Made by a program: the position numbers and the translations under genes
Part shown: positions 1 through 11,489 of the stretch, one piece after another
How the letters are laid out: every line of letters begins with the position of its first letter
How positions within the stretch are numbered: position 1 is the first letter of the stretch
The notes under the pieces: model-generated
What the model saw: the letters and a program-made list of their open reading frames with translations, nothing else
What the model was told of the DNA's origin: nothing
Database searches by the model: none
From: Arion vulgaris
Lineage: Eukaryota; Mollusca; Gastropoda; Stylommatophora; Arionidae
Assembly: GCA_020796225.1 (NCBI GenBank)
Contig: CM036767.1
Span: 27,437,253-27,501,252, forward strand
DNA length: 64,000 bases
Reading direction: 5' to 3'

Positions 1-908
1 TACTGCAGCAAAATTTATATTAGAAATAGAGTTTAGTTTAGTTTAGTCGTCGGATCACCATCACTGCACGTCGAACAAATTAGTCCATAAGTGCTCCGAT
101 CTCTCCCTCAGTATGTCCATCAGCTGTGGCGACTAACGACACCGGTTCTTTGTTGGTTTACAATTCTTCTTTGTCTGCCAGCATAGCGTTCTTGTCGAGC
201 CACACCACACTTAACTTTGAGTTCTTGCAGTCTGGTTAGTGTTGTGGATGCACCGCTATTACGTGAATCATGTACACGCCTCTCTCCCTTAGGGAATTTA
301 TAATATCAGCCTGGTCCATTGCTCGTCCGCTTTGGACAGCAGCCATACCTGCAAGCCTATCCGCACGTTCATTCCCTTTACACCTGCATGCCCTGGTACA
401 AAAATAAAACTGATCTTTGTCAGCTTAGACCTCCCAGCGATTCTATCCAATGTCTCCTAGCCCATCCTGTTTCAATCTTCCTGAGCATACTCATTGAGTC
501 ACTGAGAAAACATGCATGGATAAAAGTCTGTGATTCTAGCCAAATCATCGCTTGGTAACCGCCATGATTTCCATAGTGAGACTGCTTGTAGTCACGGCAA
601 AACCACCACTGTCTTCCTTCACAACATCACCTCCGACCTGAGCAGTGAAAGCCCACGAGCTCCGCACATGTCGAATCACCGAACCATCCGTATAAATGAT
701 TACATCATGCTCAGATGCGTCTCAGAAATTAATGCCTGAACCTCTGCCTCCACAACAAGTGGGTTGTGTTGCCTGCATTCTTTATCAAGTTCGATGCATA
801 CAGAAAAGGATGTAGCGATTGCTCTTGGCACCGGTATCCATTCTTCACCGGGATCAATGTCTTCAAGTGTACACACCTGTTCAATACAGTCCTCGGCCTG
901 ACCCATCC
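1..908 (-). pseudogene. I-like LINE C, RNase H/3' end fragment
   Basis: Read on the minus strand, this is the 3' part of a non-LTR retrotransposon carrying a ribonuclease H domain. Recognisable pieces are IIYTDGSVIRHVRSSWAF near 660-710, an ERADRLAGMAAVQSGRAMDQ block near 300-360, and an upstream segment with EEWIPVPRAIATSF near 820-850. The 3' end lies at about 31-47, where the + strand reads GTTTAGTTTAGTTTAGT, a short-repeat tail. Stops and frameshifts are frequent. A copy of the same 3' end lies at 48790-49435. The RTE-A element begins at the inner border, about 909. Confidence 0.75.
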
Positions 909-3574
909 AAGATTATAAGAAATAGAGTATAAATCAGAAAGAATCATCCGTATCAGAACAGCGCAAGGTAAGAGGAAAGTAACTTACATACAGATTTATG
1001 CACCATGCAATGACTCATATAGTGAAGAAGAAAGAACCACATTTTTTGACGAATTAAGTGAAAACATTAGTGAAGTCAACAGCACTGACAGCTTATATAT
1101 TATGGGCGATTTTAACGGAAGAGTCGAGGCGAAGAACACCATGGGAGACACATCTAGGACCATTCAGCGACACAACAACGAAATGCAACAGCAACGGGGA
1201 ACACCTTCTTAATATATGTGCAGAACATGATCTATTTATCACCAATACATTTTACCAACATAGGAGAAGCCAGATATTAACCTGGTATAAATGGAATAAT
1301 ATTAATCAAGCATCACAGATCGACTTTATACTAGCAAAAAAAGAATGAAAGATGGAGAATACAAAACGCTAGAGCCATCCCAAATGCAATATTAGACTCT
1401 GATCATAGACCAGTGGTACTATTTCTACAAAAACCAATTAGAAAACAAGACAGGAGTACAACTCAACAAATTGAAATAATAGATATTGAAAAGTTAAATA
1501 ATAATGAAATTAGGAATCAAATTGAAGGAGCAGTTACATCAGCCTTGAACACCCTAGAAGGAGTAAGCAACATAACTAAAGAATGGCAAACCTTCAAAAC
1601 AAATATCATGGAAATAGTGAAAGAAAATTGTGGACTTAAAAAGTTAAATAAGCACAGAAAACACACAGCATGGTGGAATGCAGCAGTTAAAAGGTCTATA
1701 CAAGAAAAGAAAAAGTGTTTTCACAGGTGGCAAAAGTCAAAATTAGATGAAGACTACACCAAATACAGAACAGCAAGAATGTATAGTAAAAATAAAGTAA
1801 AGTCATCAAAATCAGAATCTTGGGCAAAATATGGAGAACATTTAGCTGAACTATGCACTAAGGCACCAAGAAAATTTTACAGAAGCATTAAGGCAATGAG
1901 GCTAAGAGAAGAACAATTCAATCTAGTCACCATTATAAATAACAAGTCTAGGAAACCTCTTACCAACAGCAAAGATATTAAAGACAGATGGAAAGAATAT
2001 TTTACGGAACTGTTAAACTGCGAAACACAAGGTACAGAAACATTTCAATTGAAACATGGAAAATACCAACAATTGAATATCTTAGAACGAAGTTGAAATG
2101 GCACTAAATCAAAGCAAAAGAAGGAAGGCAGCAGGGATAGATGGTATAACAACAGAAATGTTACTTGCGTGTAAGACAACAGCAATAACATGGCTGACCA
2201 GAATTTTAACATAGCCTGGGAGGCACAAGAGGTTCCAGATGACTGGCAGAGAGCTATTATAGTCCCAATATGGAAGAACAAAGGAGACAAAAGAGAATGT
2301 GAAACATACAGGGGTATCTCTCTTTTGAGCCAAATAGGAAAAATGTTTGCAAAAATATTGGAGCGAAGAGCAAGACATATATTAGAGCCCCAGTTAAGCA
2401 ATAGCCAGTTTGGGTTTAGGAGGGTAAGAGCTGCACAGACGCAATATTTACACTAAGACAGATCTGCAAACAAACAATTGAATACAATCAAAGTAAACAG
2501 CTTATATTTATAGACCAAGAAAAGGCATTTGATAGAGTAAACAGGTGCAAACTATGGAAGATCCTTGAAGAATATGGCGTCCAAGAACAACTATTAGGTA
2601 ACATCATGGCCTTATATCAAGATAGCCAGAGTACAGTAAGAACTACAGAAGGAATGACCGACTGGTTCTCCATTACATCAGGTGTTAGACAAGGTTGTGT
2701 CCTTTCACCACTACTCTTATCGCATATATGGATAAAATAACTCAAGAGTCGAATTCAGATAATGATGAAATAAATGAACTGCTTTTTGCAGATGATCAGT
2801 GCCTGATACATCAAAATGAACAAGATCTACAACATCATATTGACACTTTGAACAATAATTGTGTGAAACATGACATGAAAATCAACAACACTAAAACAGA
2901 AATAATGAATATGGGAAGAAAACATAATAATCTAGACATCCATGTCAATGGCACTAAAATAAACCAAGTGAAAGAATTCAAATACTTAGGAAGCATATTC
3001 ACAGAAGACGGAAAACTAGATAGAGAGATAGAGGCTAGAGTACAAAAGCAAATGCTGTAACCTACCAGCTAGCCCCATTGTTAAGGCACCCAAACATTTC
3101 ACAGGCAGCTAAGAAACAAATGATCAACAGCATTTTATACCTACTTTGTGTTACCAGAGCCAAACATGGACATTGAGCAAAGCGCAGTCACAAAAATAAC
3201 TACATGTGAAATGCGTTGCCTGAGAAAAGTTACCAACAACACAAGAAAAGACAGAATCACCAACATCAGCATAAGAAAGAAAGTTGGCACAAAACCGTGC
3301 TTGAATTATATAGATAAACAAAGAATGAAGTGGTTTGGCCACTTAATAAGAATGCATCCAAACTCCACAGTATACAGAGTCTTCTACAACAGAACATCGG
3401 GAAAGAAGGCAAGAGGAAGACCACGGAAAAGATGGTTAGATGGCGTGGCAGCATCCTGTGAAAGAGCAAAGATAACAATCACACAAGCCACCAGAACAGC
3501 GCAAGACAAAAACAGAAAACCACGACACTGGGCAACAACCCGGTAGCAGTGTGACGACAAAAGAAGAAGAAGAT
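909..3574 (+). pseudogene. RTE-like LINE A (RTE-A), nearly complete, decayed
   Basis: Degraded non-LTR retrotransposon. From 5' to 3' it shows an apurinic endonuclease remnant (RKVTYIQIYAPCNDS, then YIMGDFNGRVE near 1100) and a linker ORF (1413-2096). The reverse transcriptase follows, with NKGDKRECETYRGISLLS near 2270, SITSGVRQGCVLSP near 2670 and the catalytic FADDQ near 2787. The C-terminal domain has FKYLGSIFTEDGKLDREI near 2975, MKWFGHLIRMH near 3330 and GKKARGRPRKRWLDGVA near 3400. The coding region is split by several frameshifts and stops, and the endonuclease start is missing, so it is 5' truncated. The 3' UTR is short and ends in GAA repeats (3560-3573). Related 3' ends occur at 29190-29315 and 41647-42072. 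Confidence 0.85.
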
Positions 3575-3734
3575 AGAAGGCTTGGCTAAGAAGGTCTCAT
3601 CAAAATAACGAGAAATGTAAATGTATGTAACAACAAAGTTTACAAAGTACAACAAAGTCAACTAGACCTTCTTGATCTTGTGTAGTACGTGCTATAATAA
3701 CTATAGTACTTCTTGTTTTGAACAAACGCGACTT

Positions 3735-4095
3735 AGTTGTTTGCACCGATGGTTCAGTCATTCGCAAACAAATGATGTCCGTGGGCTTTTTCAGCACGCT
3801 CAGATGAAAATAATAAGAGGCCAGTGGGGCATATGCAACAACCACTATGGAGGTACGGGCAGTTACAGAGGCAGTGACGTGGTTGGCATCTCATAACTAC
3901 TCTCGTGTTTTCATACTCGTTGACTCTATGATAATTTTAGAGTTACGAATCATAAAATCGAAACAGGAATGGTGAGACGAAACTGGGTGGAGGTACTGGT
4001 ACAGGCAGGGATCAGAGAAACCACCTTCATTTTCGGCACGTAGGAGGCAGAGCCGATTTAATGAACGAGCTGATAGACTGGCTGACACGCCTATG
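3735..4095 (+). pseudogene. I-like LINE RNase H fragment
   Basis: The + strand contains pieces of the RNase H domain of the LINE A family. They include CTDGSVIRKQMMSVGFFSAR near 3745, the equivalents of IIRGQWGICNNHYGG near 3810, RNWVEVLVQAGIRETTFIF near 3978 and MNELIDWL near 4061. The pieces are in different frames and separated by small deletions. The element runs opposite to the LINE A copy at 21165-25073 and to LINE C at the start of the window. It is a non-functional remnant. Confidence 0.65.
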
Positions 4096-4789
4096 ATTTA
4101 TAAACCTGTCTTTTCTTGATACTCCCAGCATTCTGCTAGACACTTCATCTCTGTCATGACTAGTTTTTCTATTGTTTGATGCACAGCCGTGCAGTGTATT
4201 TTCTCAGTATGATGCAAAGCTTTGAAATGCAGTCCATTAATAATTTTGCTACCATCCATTTTTCAACAAAGTCTGGCTCACCGCCACGGTATTTTGGGGC
4301 ATGATCAGTTTTCAGTGTGATAATTTCAAAAATCATAAAAATAAACTAATAAACTTAGATCTTTGAGACTATGGAATAATGTTCATATATGAATGAGCTA
4401 CTTACCTGTCTATATGTAGAGTATATTATTAATAATCCACAAGCTATTGCTGTTGGCGTCCGTCCCCATACCTATCCACAGTATGATACGCCCCCGTTTT
4501 CGAGGTGGGTGTCCATCACCTACACCTGTACGACTGGGAATAACTGCTATTGATCTATAAACATCGTCACGTGAATCAAAATCCAATCTTGTATCCTATT
4601 CAAAGCCCATTTTATCACGATCGCTGGCTAAAAAGTCAGAATCAGTCATTTTGGACCTGACTATCATCAGTTAAATCTCCCATTTAAAATCATGGTTTAC
4701 ATTTCGAAACAAGATGCTGGATGACACAAGTCCTGAAGTCGTTGGTGGCAGCTAAAGGGAGTTTGTCTTTCGATCTACTAAATTTTTAC
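4096..4789. other. Intergenic stretch without recognised gene
   Basis: No intact gene. On the minus strand, 4440-4690 and 4110-4320 give short open stretches (for example MTDSDFLASDRDKMGFE) that look like decayed coding sequence of a transposable element. I cannot assign a family. Confidence 0.4.
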
Positions 4790-5830
4790 CCCCTTAACTT
4801 TAATTTTTACAAATTCGTTAGGGATGTGTAGTCTAGAGTGGCAGCCAATGTAGATTCAATAGAAGTTAATGTTATATTTCTAAGTTTTGCTTGGCTTTAA
4901 TTTACTTCATAAGTAGTGTTTTATTAATTTTAATTTGGAAAAACTTCTTTCCGCGCTAGCTACAGAGACAGGAGACAGAGACAGGGAGTAAAATTCTCAG
5001 AGCTACAACAGTATGAGTATTCGGATAAAAAGTCGTCAAGTTATTTTGGCACAAATAATTTAAAACATCCAAAGGTTTTAAAGAATATGGTGGCATTCTG
5101 GATACATTACGCAATTTTTCTTGAAGATCATTTGCATTCATATTCGATTCATTGTCGACCGAAAATATTGAGTAATTGACGAGACTGGTACAATAATTTT
5201 CTAGCGTTTTGTCATCTATATCCTTGCGTTTTAAAATGTCATATAAAAACTGAAAATTGCTGCTATGGGTTTCCAAAAACGTGAATCGTTCATTCAGAGA
5301 ATTCAGGGTAATGTCGAAAATATAACTAAAAAAGTTCATTTAAAATGTATTCACCTCTGTTAAGGGTTCATCTACAGCTTCTTCATAGTCAAATTGACAC
5401 TTTTTCCTTCTGGCTCTAACTTTTGTTTCGGCAGGAAATTCTGTACTGCATTCAAAATTTTCTGCAATCTCATTAGCAGCAATTTTCATCTGATCATATC
5501 CAGATTGTCTATAGCGTTTCACTTTTTGTATGGTTTCTGATAACATCTTGACACAATCTGACAAATTTATAGTTACAAACTATAATAGCTTCGAGACTGA
5601 ATTTATTTCAAATAAAATATCATGCCAAAGAACTACACCACATATAAAATTGTAATTGTTAATATTTTTTGGCTAATCCTCTTGCTTTAACTTTAGTTTC
5701 TGCATCTCTGTTGACGTCTTCTATTATTTGGAATAATGCATCATATATTTCGCAAAGTTGAAATCGTAAAGATTTTAAAGCATCTACTCTTCTTGGTCAC
5801 CTAGTAGCACTCAGTGGTTTTAGAGTTAAT
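4790..5830 (-). pseudogene. hAT-type transposase relic (ZMYM1-like)
   Basis: Minus-strand remnant of a hAT-superfamily transposase of the type annotated as zinc finger MYM-type protein 1-like. The N-terminal side (5600-5810) retains RRVDALKSLRFQLCEIYDAL and a segment ending NFICGVVLWHDILFEINSVS. The middle (5340-5564) reads MLSETIQKVKRYRQSGYDQM. The next piece (4956-5339) ends HTVVALRILLPVSVS. After a frameshift, a worn version of the C-terminal dimerisation block follows (KKFFQIKINKTL near 4910). Stops and frameshifts break it into at least three parts, and no terminal repeats are visible. It is unrelated in position to the better-preserved hAT at 31598-35261. Confidence 0.72.
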
Positions 5831-6919
5831 TGGGAAACATGAATTTGGTCAGAATAGAGCAATAAAAAACGAAAGCAAAAGTAGGCAAATGTAATTATTT
5901 CCTAAGCAACTCTCTATCACATACAGAACGCAAAAGTAGACCAATATTACCTACATTATCTATCACACACAGGCTAACGTTATGCACCTGAGATATACCC
6001 AGTACATGCAAATGTTATATTTTAATTCGAGTCCCTATTTTACTAACATAATCATTTTCAATGATAATAAGTAACTACAATTGCTGTAAAAACAATAATT
6101 CTCTTACCTGATCTACTTTTTAAACACATACACTGAATTAGTATAAATGCAAAAATTGTATACTGGTACAGATATATTATATATCTGATTTTCTGATTTA
6201 AACACAGGAACAGCCACTTGGGGAGACAAACTAACATTAAAATCAAATACTGTCGACAATTGTAATCTCAAATCAGAACTATCAACACATAACACATGCA
6301 ATTGACTTTTGGGGATAATTGCAGCACCTTAGCTTTTAGGAGTGGCGTGGAAATTACAAACAAAAATAGTAGCTTTACACTATCAGATCACAAGTCCTTT
6401 GGCAGGAATGCCAGCGATGCACCTTCTCCACATACAGAATTCAAAGGGTACCAAAAACGTGTAGGCAGAGGGGTGCGATAAATTATAAATCGTATACATC
6501 AGTATTGGAATAGCATAGACCATTATAGAAAAGAGTTGTATAAAGATGTTAATTATTGAATGGTTCAAATTTTATTTTGATTTCGCTGCTTTTCCTCCCC
6601 CACCCCACCTCACCCCACAGGCGCCGCCTCTTCGCATCATAGCACCGCACGACCCTGGTTTGATGTCAGCATCCAGGTTTGGCACTGATAGCATAATGTG
6701 GGGAGAAATATTATGTTCAACAATGCTCTTTTAGTGTTTATGGTGACAATTTTATGTTTTAAAATTGACGCCATGTGTCCTATGATTTGATTTGCTTCAT
6801 TGCATCTATGTTGGATTTCATTAGTTATTCTACAGTTTGCTAAAAAAAATGCTCCCTATGTATGTAAAGTTTTTGACTTGTTGTCAATGGAGACATTGGT
6901 AGCATTTTCCTCTCTAGTG
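5831..6919. other. A+T-rich intergenic stretch, nothing recognised
   Basis: No gene, tandem array or known element is recognisable. A C-rich patch lies at 6590-6635. Short open frames here have no family features and look random. Confidence 0.5.
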
Positions 6920-6924
6920 AATGA

Positions 6925-7290
6925 CATTACTTCTAAATATCTAACATACCCAAATGGCTACAGACTTATTAGCTTACTCAGCTGTAAATGAAAATTTATG
7001 AAACAGATGATAAACTCCAGACAGTTGTGGCTTCTTGAAGAAAAACATCTTTCCGACTTCAAGTTGGATTCAGAAAATACTCTGAAAATTTACTGAAGAC
7101 CTCATCAGATCTAACGCTCATGAAATTTAAGATGTCTTTCAGAACAATGAAGGATACACTGGCTGTTTGAGTACATTTAAAATAAAACATTTCTTAAAGT
7201 CTGAGAGGAGGGATTGGAAGTCAAGCTGCGGGATGTGGGGTAAAATGTACACATGGAATATCCATTACATGGACAGCATAACTGCCAGAG
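6925..7290 (+). pseudogene. Jockey/CR1-like reverse transcriptase fragment
   Basis: The + strand reads TYPNGYRLISLLSCK near 6945, a worn form of the YRPISLLSCL motif of Jockey- and CR1-type reverse transcriptases. It is followed by a KFMKQMINSRQLWLLEEKHL segment and then, in another frame, WKSSCGMWGKMYTWNIHYMD, which corresponds to the strand before the conserved VPQGS motif. Frameshifts and stops are frequent. It differs from the RTE-like families elsewhere in the window. Confidence 0.5.
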
Positions 7291-7294
7291 TATA

Positions 7295-7565
7295 AATTTA
7301 AGGACATATCAGCAAATCTCTTTTCTCTTACAACTCCTCTAGTTCTTCTTTATAGTGTTAACCTCTGCCTCAAAATCTCTTCTCCATGTATTTCTAGGCT
7401 GCCTTCTCTTTTACTTCCTTTGCAGGTTCCAGGAGAGGGACTTTCTTGTTATATTCCCCATGGGGTGATCTATGGGTTTTGTGAATTTTTCAGATTGTTT
7501 CTCAGCATTACTGTCTCTCTAATCTTTCATTGGCTGAAGGTATGTGATTTTTTCTAGTTCACTCA
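7295..7565 (-). pseudogene. LINE C-terminal fragment (minus strand)
   Basis: The minus strand carries a worn LINE C-terminal domain with pieces such as KIHKTHRSPHGEYNKKVPLL and KYMEKRF, resembling the region after the reverse transcriptase in several LINE families. It is too short and decayed to assign to a clade. Confidence 0.4.
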
Positions 7566-7801
7566 TAGGTACAGATTTCATACCCCCTATGATCACATTT
7601 AATTAATAAAATAATAAAACTACAGCTTAATTAGTGCATGCACATGCTGAGAGAAAAGTAAACTAAAATTAATTCGGTCGCAGTGTGTTTTTCAGTGCAG
7701 TAGTTAAAGTGTTAATACAATATTAAAATATGTTGTAAGTGTAAAATTTTGTGGGACATTTCAAATTAGCCATTTTTATACCAGTTGTTAACTGCCATGT
7801 C

Positions 7802-8059
7802 GCCCGAATGGTTACCAGGGCCCAAGTTTGGGGTGTAAAGAATAGAACCTCTGTTACCTGCCACACATGTCGTAAGAGGCAACTAAGGAGATTTGGCTGA
7901 AATCGGATGCATGTGTCCTAAACGTGTAGAAGTCTATGCATTTAGGGGCCTACCAAACCAATGTGCAACGTATACACGCTCTTGGCAAAGATCAAACATA
8001 TCACAAAGAGTGATTAAAATTGGTCGTAAAGAATGAACGCAAAGAAGAAGAAGAAGAAT
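7802..8059 (+). repeat. SINE1 copy 1
   Basis: Short interspersed element of about 258 bases. It starts GCCCGAATGGTTACC and ends in GAAGAAGAAGAAGAA. It is flanked by a perfect 9-bp target-site duplication TGCCATGTC (7793-7801 and 8060-8068). The head resembles the A-box part of a tRNA-Ser/Leu gene (GCCCGAGTGGTTA). No coding capacity. Other copies lie at 10867-11116, 46121-46373 and 58800-59049. Confidence 0.9.
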
Positions 8060-8129
8060 TGCCATGTCAAGGCTAAATGTAATTTGAATAAGCAACATCA
8101 GTTTTTTGATGAGATGAAACTAAATAAAA

Positions 8130-8237
8130 CCCTAGTATTATTTGGGTTATTTTTATGTGAGAGCTGGGCAATAAATAAAGAATGCAGCTTTTGAATATAA
8201 ATGTTATAGAAGGATGCTGTGGATAAAAAGAACACAA
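8130..8237 (+). pseudogene. RTE-like C-terminal fragment split by SINE2
   Basis: The + strand reads CESWAINKE followed by a worn MLWRRMLWIKR, the LYGCESWxxxK...YRRMLxIxW segment typical of RTE-like LINEs just after the reverse transcriptase. SINE2 is inserted directly after this point, and worn LINE-like sequence may continue from about 8512 to 8760. Confidence 0.5.
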
Positions 8238-8499
8238 CGCCCATGTGTTGCCGGGGCTTGTAAGGGGAGCAAAGAATAGTAGCACTGCGACCTACAAGAA
8301 TGTTGTAATAGGCTACTGAGGTAGGGGCCTAGGGAAGCTACCTAGTAAATAAAAAGCATAGCAGAAATTGGATGTGCTGACCTACTTGTAGGCACATAAC
8401 TGGCACAACATACAATCACTCTTAGGCTTTGATCACTTACAAATCACAAAGAGTGGTTTAATAAACAGTCAATATGGCGCGATCAAAGAAGAACAAAAG
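8238..8499 (+). repeat. SINE2 copy 1
   Basis: Member of a second SINE family, about 262 bases. The head is CGCCCATGTGTTGCCGGGGC, and the 3' part contains ATCACAAAGAGTGG followed by an A/GAA-rich tail. A 12-base target-site duplication with one mismatch (AAAAGAACACAA at 8226-8237, AAAAGAAAACAA at 8500-8511) supports these borders. Other copies are at 20112-20346 and 47771-48018. Confidence 0.75.
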
Positions 8500-8759
8500 A
8501 AAAGAAAACAAATGAATTTGTTCAGAATTAAAGTAATTATGCTTGTAGGCCAGTATTAATTACTTCTGGCAGTGATGGAACATCCTGAGCTCACATGGTG
8601 TGGACATGTGAGCAAACATGCCTTTTTCTAAACAATAATTCTTCAGTGAGCAGTTGTGAGTGGTAGGAGACAAGGATGGGAAAGAAAAGTATAAGCTGAC
8701 ATTAAGAATTGGCCATGGTCAGAAAAGGACTTTTCCACACCCATCCACCTCGCAGAGTA

Positions 8760-10110
8760 GATATCTTTGGAAGGACTTATGTGTTGTCCATTCCATTGTA
8801 GCACCCCTCAGACTCTATATCCTCTTCATGTCTCATTTGACACATAGGCTTCCACAAGAGATTTCCATTACTGCTGTTGTGCCGCCTTTCTACCAATTGT
8901 TTCCCATGTCAGGCCACAGTCTTTAAACTCTTTCTACAGTTCTTCTCCATGTTTCTTTTGGACATCCAGGCTTTTTTTTATCCATCTGCTGTCCGTTAGA
9001 GAGCTGTTTTAGACAACGTTCCTACTGGCATATGAAAATATGACCAATTCGCCTCCATCTTTGCCCTTTACTGATGGTCTCCAGTTATGCACAGTTTGTT
9101 CATATTAAAAGCTCTTTATTTGGCCAGAATCTGCAGATTTCTTCTTAAACATTTATTTTGAAATGTCTCCAGCTTGTGTATGATTCTTTGGGTCTTCTTT
9201 CCAGCAATCACTACTGTATAATAAATCACAGGACACAGCTTCTATATATTTTAAGTCTTGTTTAAAGATTCAATCCTTTGGCTGTCTAGATTTTGTTGAG
9301 TATGGTGAAAGTTTGACTTGCTTTTTTAATTTTTCCAAGGATGTCCTTTTCCAAATCACCATCCTGTGATACTGTACTTCCCAAGTATACAAAATCCTGA
9401 ACTTTCACAATGATTTTGTTTTCTAACATAATTGGATTTTCTGATTTTTGGTTATTCCTCATGACTTTTGATTTTGCAATATTAATTTTGATTCCAAATG
9501 TTTGAGCTGTTCTGAAAAGTGTATCTGCTTTTGATTAAGCATCTTTGTATTGACTGGCCAAAATACCAATATCGTCTGCATAATTCAAATCTTCCAGTAA
9601 GTGTCTAACTTCTGTATTGACCTCGAAACACTCTGTCAGATGACTATTGCAAACTGCTTGGCACTGAAAGTCTGCATATAATGTTTTAATTACTAACCAT
9701 TTTTGTTTGTGTTCCATAACGCAGGAGAATCTTCCATAGAGATTACCTGTGCTGGTTATCAAATGCCTTTTCAAAGTCAACAACCACTATATATAAGGAA
9801 CTATTTCGTTCATTGCTTTGTTCAACTATTTGATGTAGTGTAAAAAATATTGTCTATGCATGATTTTCCTTTCCTAAAACTTGCTTTTTCTTTAGAAATG
9901 TTGCTATCCAACGCTAAATATTTTACTTCTTTGTGATAACAGAGTTATTCTTCTCCAGTTGTTACAGTTTCCTAATCCCCCTTCTTTGGTAACATGATAA
10001 TGGTAACAATTGTCCATTCTTCTGGAATTACTTCTTTCTCTTTCCTGCGGAAAACTTCTTTATCCTATATATCATTTAAAATCAGAGCATAATGGGATAT
10101 GGGCTTTATT
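8760..10110 (-). pseudogene. RTE-like LINE fragment (minus strand)
   Basis: Worn reverse transcriptase and C-terminal region read on the minus strand. The clearest part is 9535-9783, with VRHLLEDLNYADDIGILAS, which contains the catalytic YADD box, and nearby a decayed KRHLITSTGNLYGRF stretch corresponding to the segment before it. The upstream part (9780-10110) retains traces of the KAFDS and fingers region. The part toward 8760 matches the C-terminal and 3' region. Many frameshifts. Confidence 0.65.
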
Positions 10111-10621
10111 ATATTATTATTATATTATCTCAAATACTTCTCATGTTAGTTGAACTTAATGTTGGAATGTTATGAACTTATTGCAGAAACATATTCAATA
10201 TGTTTTATTGATGTTGCAGATGGATAAGAGGGATATACTGCAGTTGCTCAATGATCACTTTGATTTTTTTTTTTATGCAACAATCATCAACAGATCTGTA
10301 TTGTGATTCAGGAAATTTTGAATCAAACTTTATATAAGTAAAGAAATGAGTACATGATGGGTTGAATAAGAAGTATTTTAAACTAATGAGTTACAGAAAC
10401 CATGAGCATGCATACTCTTCTTCATATGCTGTGGGAGAATGAGCAGCTGTGGGTCTATGCAGAGTGATATGTGGTTGGTCGGATGGCGAATGACAGTACT
10501 ACTATTGCAAAACCTTCTTGTTTCAAGCGGAACATAGAGCTGCAACTGTTGCTCTCTGCTAAATTCATTTCTGAGTTATTTTCTTCAGCTCTGCGCATTT
10601 AGAGTCCCTTTTAAAGGTTGA
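10111..10621. other. Stretch without recognised gene
   Basis: A+T-rich with a short T run near 10265. I see no coding sequence, repeat array or element border. Confidence 0.5.
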
Positions 10622-10854
10622 AACATAAAAGATGGACTTCATAACACTAGGTTTTCCCCTATGACTTGGTCCCTCTCTACAGAAATGACATGCCACCTGC
10701 ACAGACATGTATTGCACAAGCATGAACTCTGTAGCTCTAGCAACAATCTTAGGAATCTATGGAAAAAATGCACCAGTAAACAGAATGATGTGACCTGGAT
10801 TCAAACCTACGATTTTTAGAATGCAAGCCAAATGGATTGACCTTTTTGCCATAG
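10622..10854 (-). repeat. SINE3 copy 1 (tRNA-derived)
   Basis: Minus-strand SINE related to the better copy at 47284-47534. The tRNA-like head is at the high-coordinate end, with a worn A box near 10840 and a B box (GGTTTGAATCC, read on the minus strand) near 10796-10806. The body shares the segment on TTGCTAGAGCTACAGAG and the run with CAGGTGGCATGTC. It adjoins SINE1 copy 2, whose target-site duplication begins at 10855. Confidence 0.75.
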
Positions 10855-10866
10855 AGACCTTTTCAT

Positions 10867-11116
10867 CTTCTCCTTCTTTGCGTTCGTTCTTACGACCAAT
10901 TTTAATCACTCTTTGTGATATCTTTGATCTTTGCCAAGAACGTGTATACGTTGCACATTGGTTTGTAGGCCCCTAAACGCATAGACTTCTACATGTTTAG
11001 GACACATGCATTCGATTTCAGCCCAACCTCCGTAGTCGCCTCTACGACATGTGTGACAGGTAACAGTGGTTCTATTCTTTACACCCCAATTTTGGGCCCC
11101 GGTAACCACTCGGGCG
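10867..11116 (-). repeat. SINE1 copy 2, just upstream of DRC3 exon 1
   Basis: Full-length SINE1 on the minus strand. It is flanked by a 12-base target-site duplication with one mismatch (AGACCTTTTCAT at 10855-10866, AGACCTCTTCAT at 11117-11128). The GAA-rich tail is at the low-coordinate side and the GCCCGAGTGGTTACC head at the high-coordinate side. It ends about 165 bases before the acceptor of DRC3 exon 1. Confidence 0.9.
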
Positions 11117-11282
11117 AGACCTCTTCATGAAACTCTTATCTATTGGGCTTACTCTTCTACTAAACAATAACAGTAGCTCTTGTTAGTTTTTGTTTCTTTT
11201 TGTTTAAGTAAACATTAAATGGTATGCAATTTGTTAAGTATTTATTAGAAGAATAACAATATTATGTTCGTTATTATTTCAG

Positions 11283-11445
11283 AAAAAATGAGCCGACTAT
11301 ATGAAACAGTAGCGCCATCAGTCATTGATAATGAGATGCTACAGACAGCAGTTGAAGAACAAGGACCTAAGAATGAAGCGAAAAAAAAGCAAAAAAGAAG
11401 GACTTAAATATGCTAATGTTCTTTCACTTAGCCTCAGCTTCAGAA
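11283..11445 (+). CDS. DRC3: DRC3 exon 1 (start codon at 11288; A8 frameshift)
   Basis: First coding exon of dynein regulatory complex subunit 3. A splice acceptor (TTATTATTTCAG, ending 11282) lies just before the ATG at 11288, so a non-coding 5' exon probably exists upstream, outside what I can identify. The protein begins MSRLYETVAPSVIDNEML, which matches the known N-terminus of DRC3/LRRC48, followed by AVEEQGPKNEAK. The frame breaks in the A8 run at 11381-11388. After it, a different frame reads KKEGLKYANVLSLSLSFR, which is the expected family continuation. One A too many (A8 instead of A7) explains the whole shift. It may be an assembly or sequencing error, a polymorphism or a real lesion. 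The exon ends at 11445 before GTAATT, leaving a phase-1 codon (A) that pairs with AT of exon 2 to give Asn, as in the family. Confidence 0.88.
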
Positions 11446-11489
11446 GTAATTGAATGCATGTGCATCTATATGCTACACATATACACATT

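Noticed and set aside
2045..2401. Minus-strand ORF of 118 codons
   Set aside because: Shadow of the RTE-A reverse transcriptase on the + strand.
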